Below, piece by piece: positions 7,732-16,006 of a stretch of 26,675 nucleotides of DNA. The notes under the pieces were generated by a model. It saw only the letters and a program-made list of their open reading frames with translations. It was not told where the DNA came from and did not search any database. Numbering within the stretch: the stretch's first letter is position 1; every line of letters begins with the position of its first letter. Position numbers and translations under genes: made by a program. Source of the DNA: Roseburia_C amylophila (GTDB lineage Bacteria; Bacillota; Clostridia; Lachnospirales; Lachnospiraceae); NCBI RefSeq assembly GCF_025567465.1, contig NZ_JAOQKI010000028.1, forward strand, positions 1 through 26,675, written 5' to 3'.

Positions 7732-10700
7732 TTATTTCTTTTCCACGCCAAGCACAACCGTTTCACCATTAATGTTCCATTCTTTCTGATATCCGCTCAC
7801 CGTATCAGCCACAACACTCTCAGCCAGAACTTCTTTTGCAATTTCTTCCCCATATTTTGCGAAGATGTCTTTTACTTTCTGATCTGCCTTATAAGAAACA
7901 GTAATTTTATCCATTACTTCAAATCCTGCTTCCTTACGCATTGTCTGGATTTTGCTGATTAATTCTCTTACCATTCCTTCCTCTAAAAGTTCTGGAGTAA
8001 GGTTCGTATCAAGAACTACGGTCACTTCATTATCACCTTCTGTCATGTAACCTTCCTGCTGTGTCATGGTGATAAGTAAATCCTCTTCATATAATACAAC
8101 TTCGTCGCTTATACTGTCAAGTTTCAGTGCACCTGTGCTCTTAAGCTCAGCCATTGCCTTGTTGCCGTCTAATTCTGCAAGTGCTTTCTGAATCTGACCT
8201 AAATATTTACCGAATTTCGGTCCAACGGTACGAAGCTGTGGTTTGAAGGTATAGCTAGTATATGCACTGACATCCTCTGTAAATGTCACTTTCTTTACAT
8301 TCAGCTCATCTTCGATAATCTCTGTAAAGTATTCGGATAATTCAAATGGTGCTTTTACAAACATATTTCCAATCGGCTGACGGTTCTTGATGTTTGCAGT
8401 ATTTCTGCAGGCACGGCCCATAACAACGATTTTCAATACTTCGTCCATATTTTTCTCTAATTCACTGTCTATCCAGCTCTCGTTTGCCACCGGATAGTCG
8501 CAAAGATGGATGCTTTCCGGCGCACTCTTGTCGATGCTGCATACCAGGTTCTGGTAAATTTCTTCTGTCATGAAAGGAATCATCGGCGCTGCTACCTTGC
8601 ATACAGTTACCAGTGCAGTATAAAGAGTCATATATGCATTGATTTTATCCTGCTCCATGCCCTTTGCCCAGAAACGCTCACGACAACGTCTTACATACCA
8701 GTTACTCATCTCATCTACAAATTCATCCAGTGCTCTTGCAGCTTCCGGAATACGATAATTACCCAAATTATTATCTACAGTCTTAATCAGTGTATTGAGT
8801 TTGGAGAGAAGCCATTTATCCATAACGGAAAGTTTCTCATAATCCAGTGTATATTTGGTTGCATCAAATTCATCAATATTTGCATACAACACGAAGAATG
8901 CATAAGTATTCCAAAGTGTTCCAAGGAATTTACGCTGTCCTTCCTGTACTGCCTTTCCATGGAAACGGTTTGGCAGCCATGGTGCGGAGTTGATGTAGAA
9001 ATACCAGCGGATTGCATCTGCTCCGTAAGTCTCTAATGCATCAAACGGGTCAACGGCATTTCCTTTGGACTTACTCATCTTCTGTCCATTTTCATCCTGT
9101 ACATGTCCCAATACGATAACATTTTCATATGGTGCTTTATTAAATAATAAGGTAGACTCTGCCATCAGGGAATAGAACCATCCACGGGTCTGGTCTACTG
9201 CCTCGGAAATAAACTGTGCAGGGAACTGCTGTTTAAAGAGGTCTTCATTTTCAAATGGATAATGATGCTGTGCAAATGGCATTGCTCCTGAGTCAAACCA
9301 GCAGTCAATTACTTCCGGTACACGATGCATTTCGCCGCCACAATCCGGGCACTTGAAGGTTACTGCATCAATGTATGGACGATGTAATTCTACTTTGGCA
9401 TCATCCGGGTTACCACTGCGCTCTGCTAATTCTGCACGGCTTCCGATACACTCCTGATGTCCACAGGAACACTCCCATACAGGAAGCGGAGTTCCCCAGT
9501 AACGGTTACGGGAAATACCCCAGTCCTGAATATTTTCAAGCCAGTCACCGAAACGTCCTTTTCCGATAGATTCCGGAATCCAGTTTACGGTATTGTTATT
9601 GCGGATCAAATCCTCTTTTACTGCGGTCATCTTAATGAACCAGGATTCTCTTGCATAGTAAATCAGAGGAGTATCACAACGCCAGCAGTGTGGATATTCA
9701 TGTTCAAATTTTGGTGCATCAAAAAGTAGTCCTTTTTCTTCCAGGTCTTTTAATACCATTGGGTCTGCTTTCTTTACAAATACACCGGCATATGGAGTCT
9801 CTTTGGTAAGTTCTCCTTTTCCGTCTACCAGCTGGACAAATGGAAGTCCGTATCTACGTCCAACCTGGGCATCGTCTTCACCAAATGCAGGTGCGATGTG
9901 AACGATACCGGTACCATCTGTCATGGTTACATAAGTATCACAGGTTACATAGTAGCCTTTCTTATGCTGTTTCTCACAGATTTCCTTTGCGCAGTCAAAT
10001 AATGGCTCATATTCCTTGTACTCTAATGACTTTCCTGGGAAAGTATCCAATACTTCATATGCTTTTACGCCATTTTCTTCATCCGCAAATTTGCCAAGTA
10101 CCTTATCTAACAGTGCTTCTGCCATATAATAAGTATATCCGTCAGCAGCTTTTACTTTACAGTAAGTCTCGTCCGGATTTACACAAAGTGCAACGTTAGA
10201 TGGTAGTGTCCATGGAGTTGTGGTCCATGCCAGGAAATATGCATCTTCTCCGATTACTTTGAATCTTACGATTGCAGAACGTTCTTTTACCGTCTTATAT
10301 CCCTGTGCTACTTCCTGGGAAGAAAGCGGAGTTCCACATCTCGGGCAGTAAGGAACAATCTTGAAACCTTTGTATAACAGCTTCTTATCCCAGATTTTCT
10401 TAAGAGCCCACCACTCAGATTCAATGAAATTATCATCATAGGTTACATATGGGTTTTCCATATCAGCCCAGAATCCAACGGTTCCTGAAAAATCTTCCCA
10501 CATTCCTTTGTATTTCCATACGGATTCTTTACATTTCTTGATGAATGGCTCCATACCATATTCTTCAATCTGCTCTTTTCCGTTTAAGCCTAAAAGCTTT
10601 TCTACTTCCAGCTCTACCGGAAGTCCATGGGTATCCCATCCGGCTTTACGTGGGACATATTTGCCCTTCATGGTCTGGTATCTTGGAATCATGTCCTTGA

Positions 10701-10890
10701 TAACACGGGTTAATACGTGACCGATATGTGGCTTACCATTTGCAGTTGGCGGTCCATCATAGAAAGTATAGGTCTCGCCTTCTTTCCGGTTCTCCATACT
10801 TTTCTTAAAAATATCATTGTCTTTCCAGAATTTTACAGTCTGCTTTTCTCTGTCCACAAAATTCAGATTTGGGGAAACTTTTTCGTACAT
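7732..10890 (-). CDS. ileS: Isoleucyl-tRNA synthetase, eukaryote-like class (IleRS2)
   Basis: Charges tRNA-Ile with isoleucine in the cytoplasm. The product is 1052 residues, longer than the 910-940 of the common bacterial class. AAGGAGG lies just ahead of the ATG at 10890. The class I signatures are intact: HIGH at residues 55-58 (GKPHIGHVLT) and KMSKS at 604-608. The CP1 editing domain has TTTPWTLP (223-230) and DGTGIVHIAPAFGEDD (325-340). Cysteine pairs occur at CPRC (182-185), CWRC (402-405) and CPDC (514-517). The editing box, the PRKAGWDTHGLPVELEVEK segment and the length fit the IleRS2 class, which also occurs in eukaryotes and is generally poorly inhibited by mupirocin. The gene is preceded by a T-box leader. 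Confidence 0.96.
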   Translation of the reverse strand: MYEKVSPNLNFVDREKQTVKFWKDNDIFKKSMENRKEGETYTFYDGPPTANGKPHIGHVLTRVIKDMIPRYQTMKGKYVPRKAGWDTHGLPVELEVEKLLGLNGKEQIEEYGMEPFIKKCKESVWKYKGMWEDFSGTVGFWADMENPYVTYDDNFIESEWWALKKIWDKKLLYKGFKIVPYCPRCGTPLSSQEVAQGYKTVKERSAIVRFKVIGEDAYFLAWTTTPWTLPSNVALCVNPDETYCKVKAADGYTYYMAEALLDKVLGKFADEENGVKAYEVLDTFPGKSLEYKEYEPLFDCAKEICEKQHKKGYYVTCDTYVTMTDGTGIVHIAPAFGEDDAQVGRRYGLPFVQLVDGKGELTKETPYAGVFVKKADPMVLKDLEEKGLLFDAPKFEHEYPHCWRCDTPLIYYARESWFIKMTAVKEDLIRNNNTVNWIPESIGKGRFGDWLENIQDWGISRNRYWGTPLPVWECSCGHQECIGSRAELAERSGNPDDAKVELHRPYIDAVTFKCPDCGGEMHRVPEVIDCWFDSGAMPFAQHHYPFENEDLFKQQFPAQFISEAVDQTRGWFYSLMAESTLLFNKAPYENVIVLGHVQDENGQKMSKSKGNAVDPFDALETYGADAIRWYFYINSAPWLPNRFHGKAVQEGQRKFLGTLWNTYAFFVLYANIDEFDATKYTLDYEKLSVMDKWLLSKLNTLIKTVDNNLGNYRIPEAARALDEFVDEMSNWYVRRCRERFWAKGMEQDKINAYMTLYTALVTVCKVAAPMIPFMTEEIYQNLVCSIDKSAPESIHLCDYPVANESWIDSELEKNMDEVLKIVVMGRACRNTANIKNRQPIGNMFVKAPFELSEYFTEIIEDELNVKKVTFTEDVSAYTSYTFKPQLRTVGPKFGKYLGQIQKALAELDGNKAMAELKSTGALKLDSISDEVVLYEEDLLITMTQQEGYMTEGDNEVTVVLDTNLTPELLEEGMVRELISKIQTMRKEAGFEVMDKITVSYKADQKVKDIFAKYGEEIAKEVLAESVVADTVSGYQKEWNINGETVVLGVEKK

Positions 10891-10913
10891 GTTAGTCCTC
10901 CTTAAAATTTCAG

Positions 10914-11063
10914 TTTCTCGCTACCTGCGTAAAAAGGAATGTGCCTTGGCACATTCTCGTGCCTGCGGCGGTCGCTTGCGACATCTACCTTATACGCCGC
11001 AGTGTGCATCCTTGCGGAGCGTTTTTTACTTTACAGGAAAGCAATTTCCTGTAAAGTAAAAAA
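10914..11063. repeat. Palindromic repeat element in the ileS leader
   Basis: This 150-base segment lies between the T-box terminator and the ileS ribosome binding site. It contains a 42-base perfect palindrome (11022-11063, 19-bp arms, four-base loop GCAA). It also has a GAATGTGCC/GGCACATTC hairpin (10937-10956) and a stem CTGCGGCG (10963-10970) with CGCCGCAG (10995-11002) that encloses GTCGC/GCGAC. The motif TTTCTCGCTACCTGCGTAAA at 10914-10933 recurs with small changes downstream of pncB (17794-17815), so this appears to be a dispersed repeat family. Confidence 0.65.
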
Positions 11064-11320
11064 GACGCCGTCCTGTAATAAGGACGTGCGCCTGCCGTTT
11101 CTAACCACCTTGTTACAACATACTTGAAGCTTACAGCTTCGCATATACGTTCCCGTAACGGGGGAAATCCGTCAGTTTCTACTAACGCATCTTTGCCTGT
11201 TCGAACTGCAACTTGGAAGTGATTTTCATTTTCCATTTACTCATGCCGGTTTCCACCTGCCCCGGCTCTCTTTGACTTTCCATGGAAAACTACTCTCTTC
11301 GTCATCGTCTTTTCATATTC
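11058..11320 (-). promoter_or_regulatory. T-box riboswitch upstream of ileS
   Basis: tRNA-sensing leader that lets transcription reach ileS when uncharged tRNA-Ile accumulates. On the minus strand, Stem I features are GAAGAGAGTAG (11300-11290), AGAGAGCCGG (11271-11262) and GGTGGAAACCGG (11257-11246). A specifier-like GAAA-ATC-A follows, with ATC (Ile) at 11223-11221. The T-box core AAGGTGGT (11111-11104) provides the TGGT that would pair with an ACCA tRNA end. A terminator stem CGTCCT/AGGACG (11086-11069) ends in TTTTTT (11063-11058). The sequence after the core reads TTAGAAACGG rather than the common ACCGCGG, so the antiterminator is atypical. It starts just after a consensus promoter. Confidence 0.82.
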
Positions 11321-11326
11321 TTAATA

Positions 11327-11355
11327 AGTATAGAACCTGTATTTTTAAATGTCAA
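11327..11355 (-). promoter_or_regulatory. Promoter of ileS / T-box leader
   Basis: A minus-strand TTGACA (11355-11350) and TATACT (11332-11327) are separated by 17 bases, a near-perfect sigma-A promoter. Transcription would start near 11320, giving a leader of about 430 bases before ileS. Confidence 0.85.
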
Positions 11356-11446
11356 TTCCTATTTTCAAATTTTCTATATCTACAGATGCTGCCACCGGGA
11401 GCTTCTTACAGATTTCTGGCAGCTTCTTACAAATACTGAACAACAC

Positions 11447-11479
11447 AAAACGAGGCGGCATCCTTCCGGATACCGCCTC
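11447..11479 (-). terminator. Terminator downstream of ilvE
   Basis: On the minus strand GAGGCGGTATCC pairs with GGATGCCGCCTC around a GGAA loop (one G-T pair) and is followed by GTTTTGTGTT. It lies about 33 bases after the ilvE stop. The stretch between it and the ileS promoter (11356-11446) holds only a 7-bp GCTGCCA/TGGCAGC inverted repeat. Confidence 0.88.
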
Positions 11480-11512
11480 TCGTTTATGTTGGAAACCCGC
11501 AATGCGTGTTTC

Positions 11513-12538
11513 TTACAGGATTCTCTTAATCCATCCTTCCGGAGCTTCAATACGTCCCATCTGGATTCCGGTCAGAGTATCATAAAGTTTCTTTGTTACA
11601 GGTCCCATTTCTTCCATTCCACTTGGAATTAAGATTTCTTTGCCGTGGTCAACAATCTTTCCGATTGGAGAAATAACTGCTGCTGTTCCGCAAAGTCCTG
11701 CCTCTGCGAAGTCTTTTACTTCATCGAAGTATACTTCTCTGTGTTCTACTTTCATTCCAAGATAATGTTCTGCAACATATACCAGTGAACGACGTGTAAT
11801 GGATGGCAGTATAGAATCTGACTTCGGTGTAACCAGTTTATTATCCTTGGTAACGAAGATGAAGTTTGCTCCACCTGTCTCTTCTACCTTAGTTCTTGTC
11901 TTAGGGTCTAAGTACATATTCTCATCAAATCCGTCTGCATGTGCAGTTACGATTGCATGAAGACTCATTGCGTAATTCAGACCAGCTTTGATATTACCGG
12001 TTCCGCAAGGTGCTGCACGGTCATAGTCACTGACACGGATGGTAATTGGCTTTGCGCCACCCTTGAAATATGGTCCTACCGGTGTACAGAACATACGGAA
12101 CTGATATTCATCCGCTGGTTTTACACCGATTACAGGATTTGTTCCCATCATGTATGGTCTGATGTAAAGTGTTGCACCGGAACCATATGGTGGAACATAT
12201 GCTGCATTTGCTTCTACTACCTTCTGTACTGCATCTACAAAACGCTCTTCCGGGAATACCGGCATTTCCAGTCTGCGTGCTGAATCTGCAAGACGGCTTG
12301 CATTTAAGTCAGGTCGGAAAGTAACGATATGTCCATCCTCTGTTGTATATGCTTTCAATCCTTCAAATACGGTCTGTGCATACTGGAATACACCCGCGCA
12401 TTCATTCAATACAATATCTGCATCATCGGTTAAAGCTCCCTCATCCCATGCTCCGTTTTTGAAATTTGATACATATCTCTTATCGGTCTTTACATAACCG
12501 AATCCAAGATTAGACCAGTCTAAGTCCTTCTTTTCCAT
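11513..12538 (-). CDS. ilvE: Branched-chain amino acid aminotransferase
   Basis: Transfers the amino group between glutamate and the 2-oxo acids of valine, leucine and isoleucine; cytoplasmic, PLP fold type IV. The start at 12538 has GGAGG 8 bases upstream; the earlier ATG at 12553 overlaps that site. The product is 341 residues, typical of the BCAT group II size. The PLP lysine is K184 in GTGNIKAGLNYAMS, and the class IV signature continues with E218/E219 in KVEETGGANFIFV and later LPSITRRSLVYVA. FEGLKAY (58-64) and YIRPYMMG (125-132) are typical substrate-site segments. It is a single-gene unit with its own promoter and terminator, placed next to ileS, which consumes its product isoleucine. 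Confidence 0.96.
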   Translation of the reverse strand: MEKKDLDWSNLGFGYVKTDKRYVSNFKNGAWDEGALTDDADIVLNECAGVFQYAQTVFEGLKAYTTEDGHIVTFRPDLNASRLADSARRLEMPVFPEERFVDAVQKVVEANAAYVPPYGSGATLYIRPYMMGTNPVIGVKPADEYQFRMFCTPVGPYFKGGAKPITIRVSDYDRAAPCGTGNIKAGLNYAMSLHAIVTAHADGFDENMYLDPKTRTKVEETGGANFIFVTKDNKLVTPKSDSILPSITRRSLVYVAEHYLGMKVEHREVYFDEVKDFAEAGLCGTAAVISPIGKIVDHGKEILIPSGMEEMGPVTKKLYDTLTGIQMGRIEAPEGWIKRIL

Positions 12539-12619
12539 AATAACATCCTCCATTCATTTGTCGCAAATAGATGTTATAACCTGGTGTTATAGCTTTCTAT
12601 TGTTCTATGTTTTTTCATT

Positions 12620-12648
12620 ATTTTAGTCCTATAAAAGCTATTTGTCTA
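12620..12648 (-). promoter_or_regulatory. Promoter of ilvE
   Basis: A minus-strand TAGACA (12648-12643) and TAAAAT (12625-12620) have a 17-base spacer. The -35 box begins 11 bases after the upstream permease stop codon. Between promoter and gene, TATAAC and GTTATA form a 6-bp inverted repeat with a 5-base spacer near 12573-12589, which could be an operator. Confidence 0.6.
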
Positions 12649-12658
12649 GTATTTTTTT

Positions 12659-13846
12659 CTAGGAATACATAATTTTCTCACTGCCAAACATTTTCGCCAG
12701 TACCATTGATAAAATACCGGTATAAATAAGGTTGCTGACAAGACATGCCACAATATTGATTCCGCTGTAGGAGAAATCAAAAATTCCGGTCATGCCCTGC
12801 ACACTGTTATAGAAAGGAATCAGATACCAGTAAAATTCCTTCGGTGCTCCGCTTCCAAGCATAGATGTAACGGAAATTACCATTACCACAACCATCAGCG
12901 GCATAATCATAGAACCGGCTTCCTTTACCGTCTTTGCAAATGCTGAAATTACAGCTAATGCTCCAACCAGTACCAATACTGTGGTAAGAATCACCAGCAA
13001 TAAAAGGATATAATCGGTGACGCTGTATACGCTGGCATCCATTGCATTGGATTCTGTTCCCATTAATTTTGGAAGGGATAACATGGTACCCACAAAACTG
13101 GAAATTCCACTTAAAAGTCCGATAATACCAAGGCTGATGATTTTTCCCATGGCAAGCTGTCCACGTTTCATCGGTGTTACCAATAAGGTAGCAATAGTTC
13201 CTCTCTCCTTTTCCCCTGCTATGGATTCCGGTGCAATTGCCATACATCCTGAGAAAAGGAATATCATAAGCAGCATTGGAAGCATCATGGAGAAAATCTG
13301 TCCGGTGCTGTCTTCCTTGCTGGCAAGGTCATATTCTTCGTCACCGCTGTTGACATCGAACTTATTTGCCATAGAAGCTTCATATCCATCTAATACAGAA
13401 GCCATAATCTGATAACATGCCGTGGATTCGGTATCTGCGGAATTATAATATAAGGCTACCTGCGGAGCCGGTGTGGTAGCAGTCATGCTGTCATATGCCA
13501 GTACATCTGATTCAAAATTTTCCGGAAATACCATCAGCATTTCCGCATCTTTATCGGTTACCGCCTGCTTCATATCCTCTTCGCTGACACCATCCCGGTC
13601 TAAATATTCCACATTGATATCACTGCCTTTTATCATGGCTGAAACCGTGGATGGCATATTTTCTGCATAAATACGATAGGTATAATCCTCATCTGCTTCA
13701 AATCTGGAGGTCAGTCCGCTGCCCATGAAGCTGTACATGATATAAATCAGTAAGCCCGGCATCAAAATCGTAGTAAATACCATTCTCTTATCCCCGAAGA
13801 AACGGGCAAGTTCTTTCTTTATAATTGTCATAAGATTGTTTCTCAT
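12659..13846 (-). CDS. ABC-2 type transporter permease, NatB-like
   Basis: Membrane subunit of an ABC exporter. The product is 395 residues. It has an N-terminal helix at about 22-44 (RMVFTTILMPGLLIYIMYSF) and a large extracytoplasmic domain of about 130 residues. A cluster of about five helices follows from about residue 185 (IFSMMLPMLLMIFLFSGCMA), with the conserved ESIAGEKERGTIATLLVTPM cytoplasmic coupling segment. This layout matches NatB and related ABC-2 permeases that export sodium or other small substrates. The ATG overlaps the stop of the ATPase gene by ATGA, so translation is coupled. The substrate cannot be read from the sequence. Confidence 0.87.
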   Translation of the reverse strand: MRNNLMTIIKKELARFFGDKRMVFTTILMPGLLIYIMYSFMGSGLTSRFEADEDYTYRIYAENMPSTVSAMIKGSDINVEYLDRDGVSEEDMKQAVTDKDAEMLMVFPENFESDVLAYDSMTATTPAPQVALYYNSADTESTACYQIMASVLDGYEASMANKFDVNSGDEEYDLASKEDSTGQIFSMMLPMLLMIFLFSGCMAIAPESIAGEKERGTIATLLVTPMKRGQLAMGKIISLGIIGLLSGISSFVGTMLSLPKLMGTESNAMDASVYSVTDYILLLLVILTTVLVLVGALAVISAFAKTVKEAGSMIMPLMVVVMVISVTSMLGSGAPKEFYWYLIPFYNSVQGMTGIFDFSYSGINIVACLVSNLIYTGILSMVLAKMFGSEKIMYS

Positions 13847-14619
13847 TCTGCTTCACCTACCGTTTCTTCATAGATTTCAAAGAATCTGTCTTCTAATGAT
13901 TTGCCATTTTTCACTGCCTCTAATGTATCGCAGATAATCATTTCTCCCTTGATGATAATTCCGACTCTGTCACAGATTTTCTCAATCAGGCTGAAAATGT
14001 GGGTAGAAACGATAATGCTCTTTCCTTCTTTCTTAAGCTCTAACAGGAAATCCGTTACTACTTTGGCTGTCAGAACATCAAGTCCGTTGGTCGGTTCATC
14101 AAAGATAATGATTTCCGGGTCATGGACTAAGGAAATAACCAAAGAAACCTTCTGTTTCATACCGGTTGACATATCCTTTACTTTCACTTCTGCAAACTGT
14201 GTGATGCCGAAGCGGTCAAAAAGTCTCTTCTTTCTTTCATCCCTGACAGCCGGCTCTACTCCGTATAAATCCGAAAAGAAATTATATAAATAATTTGGTG
14301 TAAAAAAGCCCTCTAATTTCAGTTCACTGGTCAGAAAGCCGATCTTACTGCGGACTTCTTCCGGTGCATTAACAATACTGCTGCCATCTAAAACAGCATC
14401 TCCGGAATCCGGTTTAATCAGTGTTGCCAGCATACGAAGTGTGGTTGTCTTTCCGGCTCCGTTTGGTCCAAGCAGTCCAAACACCTCTCCCCGATAAGAA
14501 GTAAATGATAAATCATGCACTGCAATTCGCTTCTTTTCATTGGTTTTCTCAATCTTTTGTTGTTTCTGGGATAATGTAAAGGTCTTATTGAGACCCTTTA
14601 CCTTCATAATCTCCTCCAT
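13843..14619 (-). CDS. ABC transporter ATP-binding protein, NatA-like
   Basis: ATPase partner of the overlapping permease. The product is 258 residues. It shows Walker A GPNGAGKTT (51-59), a Q-loop replaced by the LTSE region after GF (94-99), the signature variant MSTGMKQK (150-157), Walker B IIIFDEP (170-176) and the switch histidine H207 in VSTHI. The methionine-bearing signature is typical of the NatA/YhaQ group. AAAGGAG precedes the ATG at 14619; a second GGAGGAG precedes an internal ATG at residue 5, so the exact start is uncertain by four residues. The two-gene operon has its own promoter. No two-component system or GntR regulator is adjacent. Confidence 0.92.
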   Translation of the reverse strand: MEEIMKVKGLNKTFTLSQKQQKIEKTNEKKRIAVHDLSFTSYRGEVFGLLGPNGAGKTTTLRMLATLIKPDSGDAVLDGSSIVNAPEEVRSKIGFLTSELKLEGFFTPNYLYNFFSDLYGVEPAVRDERKKRLFDRFGITQFAEVKVKDMSTGMKQKVSLVISLVHDPEIIIFDEPTNGLDVLTAKVVTDFLLELKKEGKSIIVSTHIFSLIEKICDRVGIIIKGEMIICDTLEAVKNGKSLEDRFFEIYEETVGEAE

Positions 14620-14658
14620 AACTTCTCCTTTCAGTTATCGTCTTGATTGTACTATTGT

Positions 14659-14687
14659 ATTATTACACTTGTGTATCTGTGCGTCAA
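14659..14687 (-). promoter_or_regulatory. Promoter of the NatAB-like operon
   Basis: A minus-strand TTGACG (14687-14682) is followed by AATAAT (14664-14659) at 17 bases. The spacer contains TACAC-AA-GTGTA, a short inverted repeat that could bind a regulator. Confidence 0.55.
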
Positions 14688-14750
14688 GCACTATTTTTTC
14701 AACGGTTAGTGCTTTCCTTTTACTTTCCGGTATTTCCAGATAAAGGAAGC

Positions 14751-14789
14751 AAAAAGCACTGAACAGATTTGATTCTCCATTCAATGCTT
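14751..14789 (-). terminator. Terminator after the DUF4190 gene pair
   Basis: On the minus strand AAGCATTGAA (14789-14780) pairs with TTCAGTGCTT (14763-14754), with one T-G pair, and is followed by TTTTT. It lies 13 bases after the stop of the 14802-15350 gene. Confidence 0.75.
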
Positions 14790-14801
14790 CTTATGTTCTT
14801 C

Positions 14802-15350
14802 TTAAAAATTCTCAAAATTATGCTGCAGATAATCCTCTAAATCCTGATAGTCATCCGGTGCTTTCATTTCACCATCAAACTGATATTCATAACGTCTTAG
14901 GAATTCATCCGGCCCACTGGTTCTGCCTGCTGCATGAATAATCAAAAGCCAGTACGTTACAAATGCAAGTATACCAACTACAGCTGTTACAATACCTGCA
15001 ACTGCCATTCCATGGTTCTGTTTTTGTTTCACCAGATGTATAATTCCAAAAACAATTGCCAGAATTGCAGTTATAATATTGATTCCGGTGCAAAATAATA
15101 CCAGTGAAATCAGCCCCAACACCATGGATGCAACTGCGAAACCTTTTCCCGGCTCCTCTTTCCGGTTATCTGCCGGACGCTGATTGTAATTCGGCGGGTA
15201 CGGATTCCCATACTGCGGATTCTGGTTCTGATTCGGCGGGTATGGATTCCCATACTGCGGATTCTGATTTTGATTCAACGGGTATGGATTCCCATACTGC
15301 GGATTCTGATTTTGATTCAACGGATATGGATTCCTGTTATCTGGATACAT
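14802..15350 (-). CDS. DUF4190 membrane protein with Asn/Pro/Tyr-rich repeats
   Basis: A 182-residue protein of unknown function. Residues 1-60 are a low-complexity tail built from 14-residue units of the form NPYPxNxNQNPQYG, three full copies and a partial one, with no signal peptide. A short charged linker (ADNRKEEPGKG) leads into two membrane helices (VASMVLGLISLVLFCTGIN and AVAGIVTAVVGILAFVTYWL) flanking the small-residue G-I-I-H turn typical of DUF4190. The C-terminal 40 residues are acidic. It is the second gene of a pair; the first, 20 bases upstream, has the same architecture with a different repeat. The start has only a weak ribosome binding site, which suggests coupling. Confidence 0.8.
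   Translation of the reverse strand: MYPDNRNPYPLNQNQNPQYGNPYPLNQNQNPQYGNPYPPNQNQNPQYGNPYPPNYNQRPADNRKEEPGKGFAVASMVLGLISLVLFCTGINIITAILAIVFGIIHLVKQKQNHGMAVAGIVTAVVGILAFVTYWLLIIHAAGRTSGPDEFLRRYEYQFDGEMKAPDDYQDLEDYLQHNFENF
15193..15336. repeat. 42-bp tandem repeat inside the DUF4190 gene
   Basis: Three full 42-base units (15193-15234, 15235-15276, 15277-15318) and a partial fourth, differing by a few bases. In-frame gain or loss of units would change the tail by 14 residues. Confidence 0.9.
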
Positions 15351-15370
15351 TCTGCTTCACCAATTCCTTT

Positions 15371-15964
15371 TTAATAATAGTAGCTATATTCCAAAGAACT
15401 TAATGATACTGCACCAACGATGCACAGGATAAGTACCAGCACCAGAAGTGCAATGGTAATAATACTGCAGACAATACCTGCTGTTGCCATTGGTGAATGC
15501 TCGTTTTTCTTATTATAAAGAATACCAAGGATTAATCCTACAATTGCACAAGGAAGTCCTACAATCCAGAAACAGATTGCCGGGATGGATATAATTCCCA
15601 GTACCATGGATGCAATTGCCATTCCTTTTCCGGATGAAGCCGGCTGGTTGTAACCATACTGTGTCTGGTCGAAGCTTCCATATGCCTGCTGCTGTGGCTG
15701 CTGATAAGTTCCATATCCCTGCTGGGACTGGTCATAACCATAGTTCTGCTGTGCATACTGCTGATTCTGGTTATAAGCCTGCTGGTCATAATTCTGCTGT
15801 GGCTGTTCATATGCCTGCTGTGGCTGTTCATATGCCTGCTGTGGCTGGCTATATGTCTGCTGTGGCTGACTATATGTCTGCTGTGGCTGGCTATACGTCT
15901 GCTGTGGCTGGCTATATGTCTGCTCATTCGTTCCATTTTCAGTGTTGAAATTTTCTTCACTCAT
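15371..15964 (-). CDS. DUF4190 membrane protein with Gln/Tyr-rich low-complexity tail
   Basis: A 197-residue protein. The start at 15964 is chosen because GGAGG lies 10 bases upstream; the longer frame to 16054 lacks one. Residues 1-115 are rich in Q, Y, N and G, with four TYSQPQQ units and two AYEQPQQ units, then imperfect repeats, giving a prion-like composition. Two hydrophobic segments follow GKGMAIASMVLGIISIPAICF and continue to LLVLVLILCIVGAV, matching DUF4190. The protein ends in YSYYY. It is probably membrane-anchored with the tail in the cytoplasm, because no signal peptide is present. It heads a two-gene unit with its paralogue and is transcribed divergently from pncB. Function unknown. 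Confidence 0.82.
   Translation of the reverse strand: MSEENFNTENGTNEQTYSQPQQTYSQPQQTYSQPQQTYSQPQQAYEQPQQAYEQPQQNYDQQAYNQNQQYAQQNYGYDQSQQGYGTYQQPQQQAYGSFDQTQYGYNQPASSGKGMAIASMVLGIISIPAICFWIVGLPCAIVGLILGILYNKKNEHSPMATAGIVCSIITIALLVLVLILCIVGAVSLSSLEYSYYY
15794..15919. repeat. 21-bp tandem repeat inside the DUF4190 gene
   Basis: Six consecutive 21-base units beginning CTGCTGTGGCTG on the plus strand. The first two are identical and the last four differ at one or two bases. They encode the Y-x-Q-P-Q-Q heptads. Confidence 0.9.
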
Positions 15965-16006
15965 TATAATACATCCTCCATTAGTATAAAATATTTTCTC
16001 CCATTT

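Noticed and set aside
10985..11236. 83-codon minus-strand frame upstream of ileS
   Set aside because: It lies entirely in the T-box leader and palindromic repeat, which are RNA structures rather than coding sequence.
15794..15919. CRISPR-like array
   Set aside because: The units are directly adjacent with no spacers and lie in frame within a gene, so they are coding tandem repeats.
15559..15960. 133-codon minus-strand frame rich in SHSRHI repeats
   Set aside because: It is a shifted frame of the 21-bp repeats in the DUF4190 gene.
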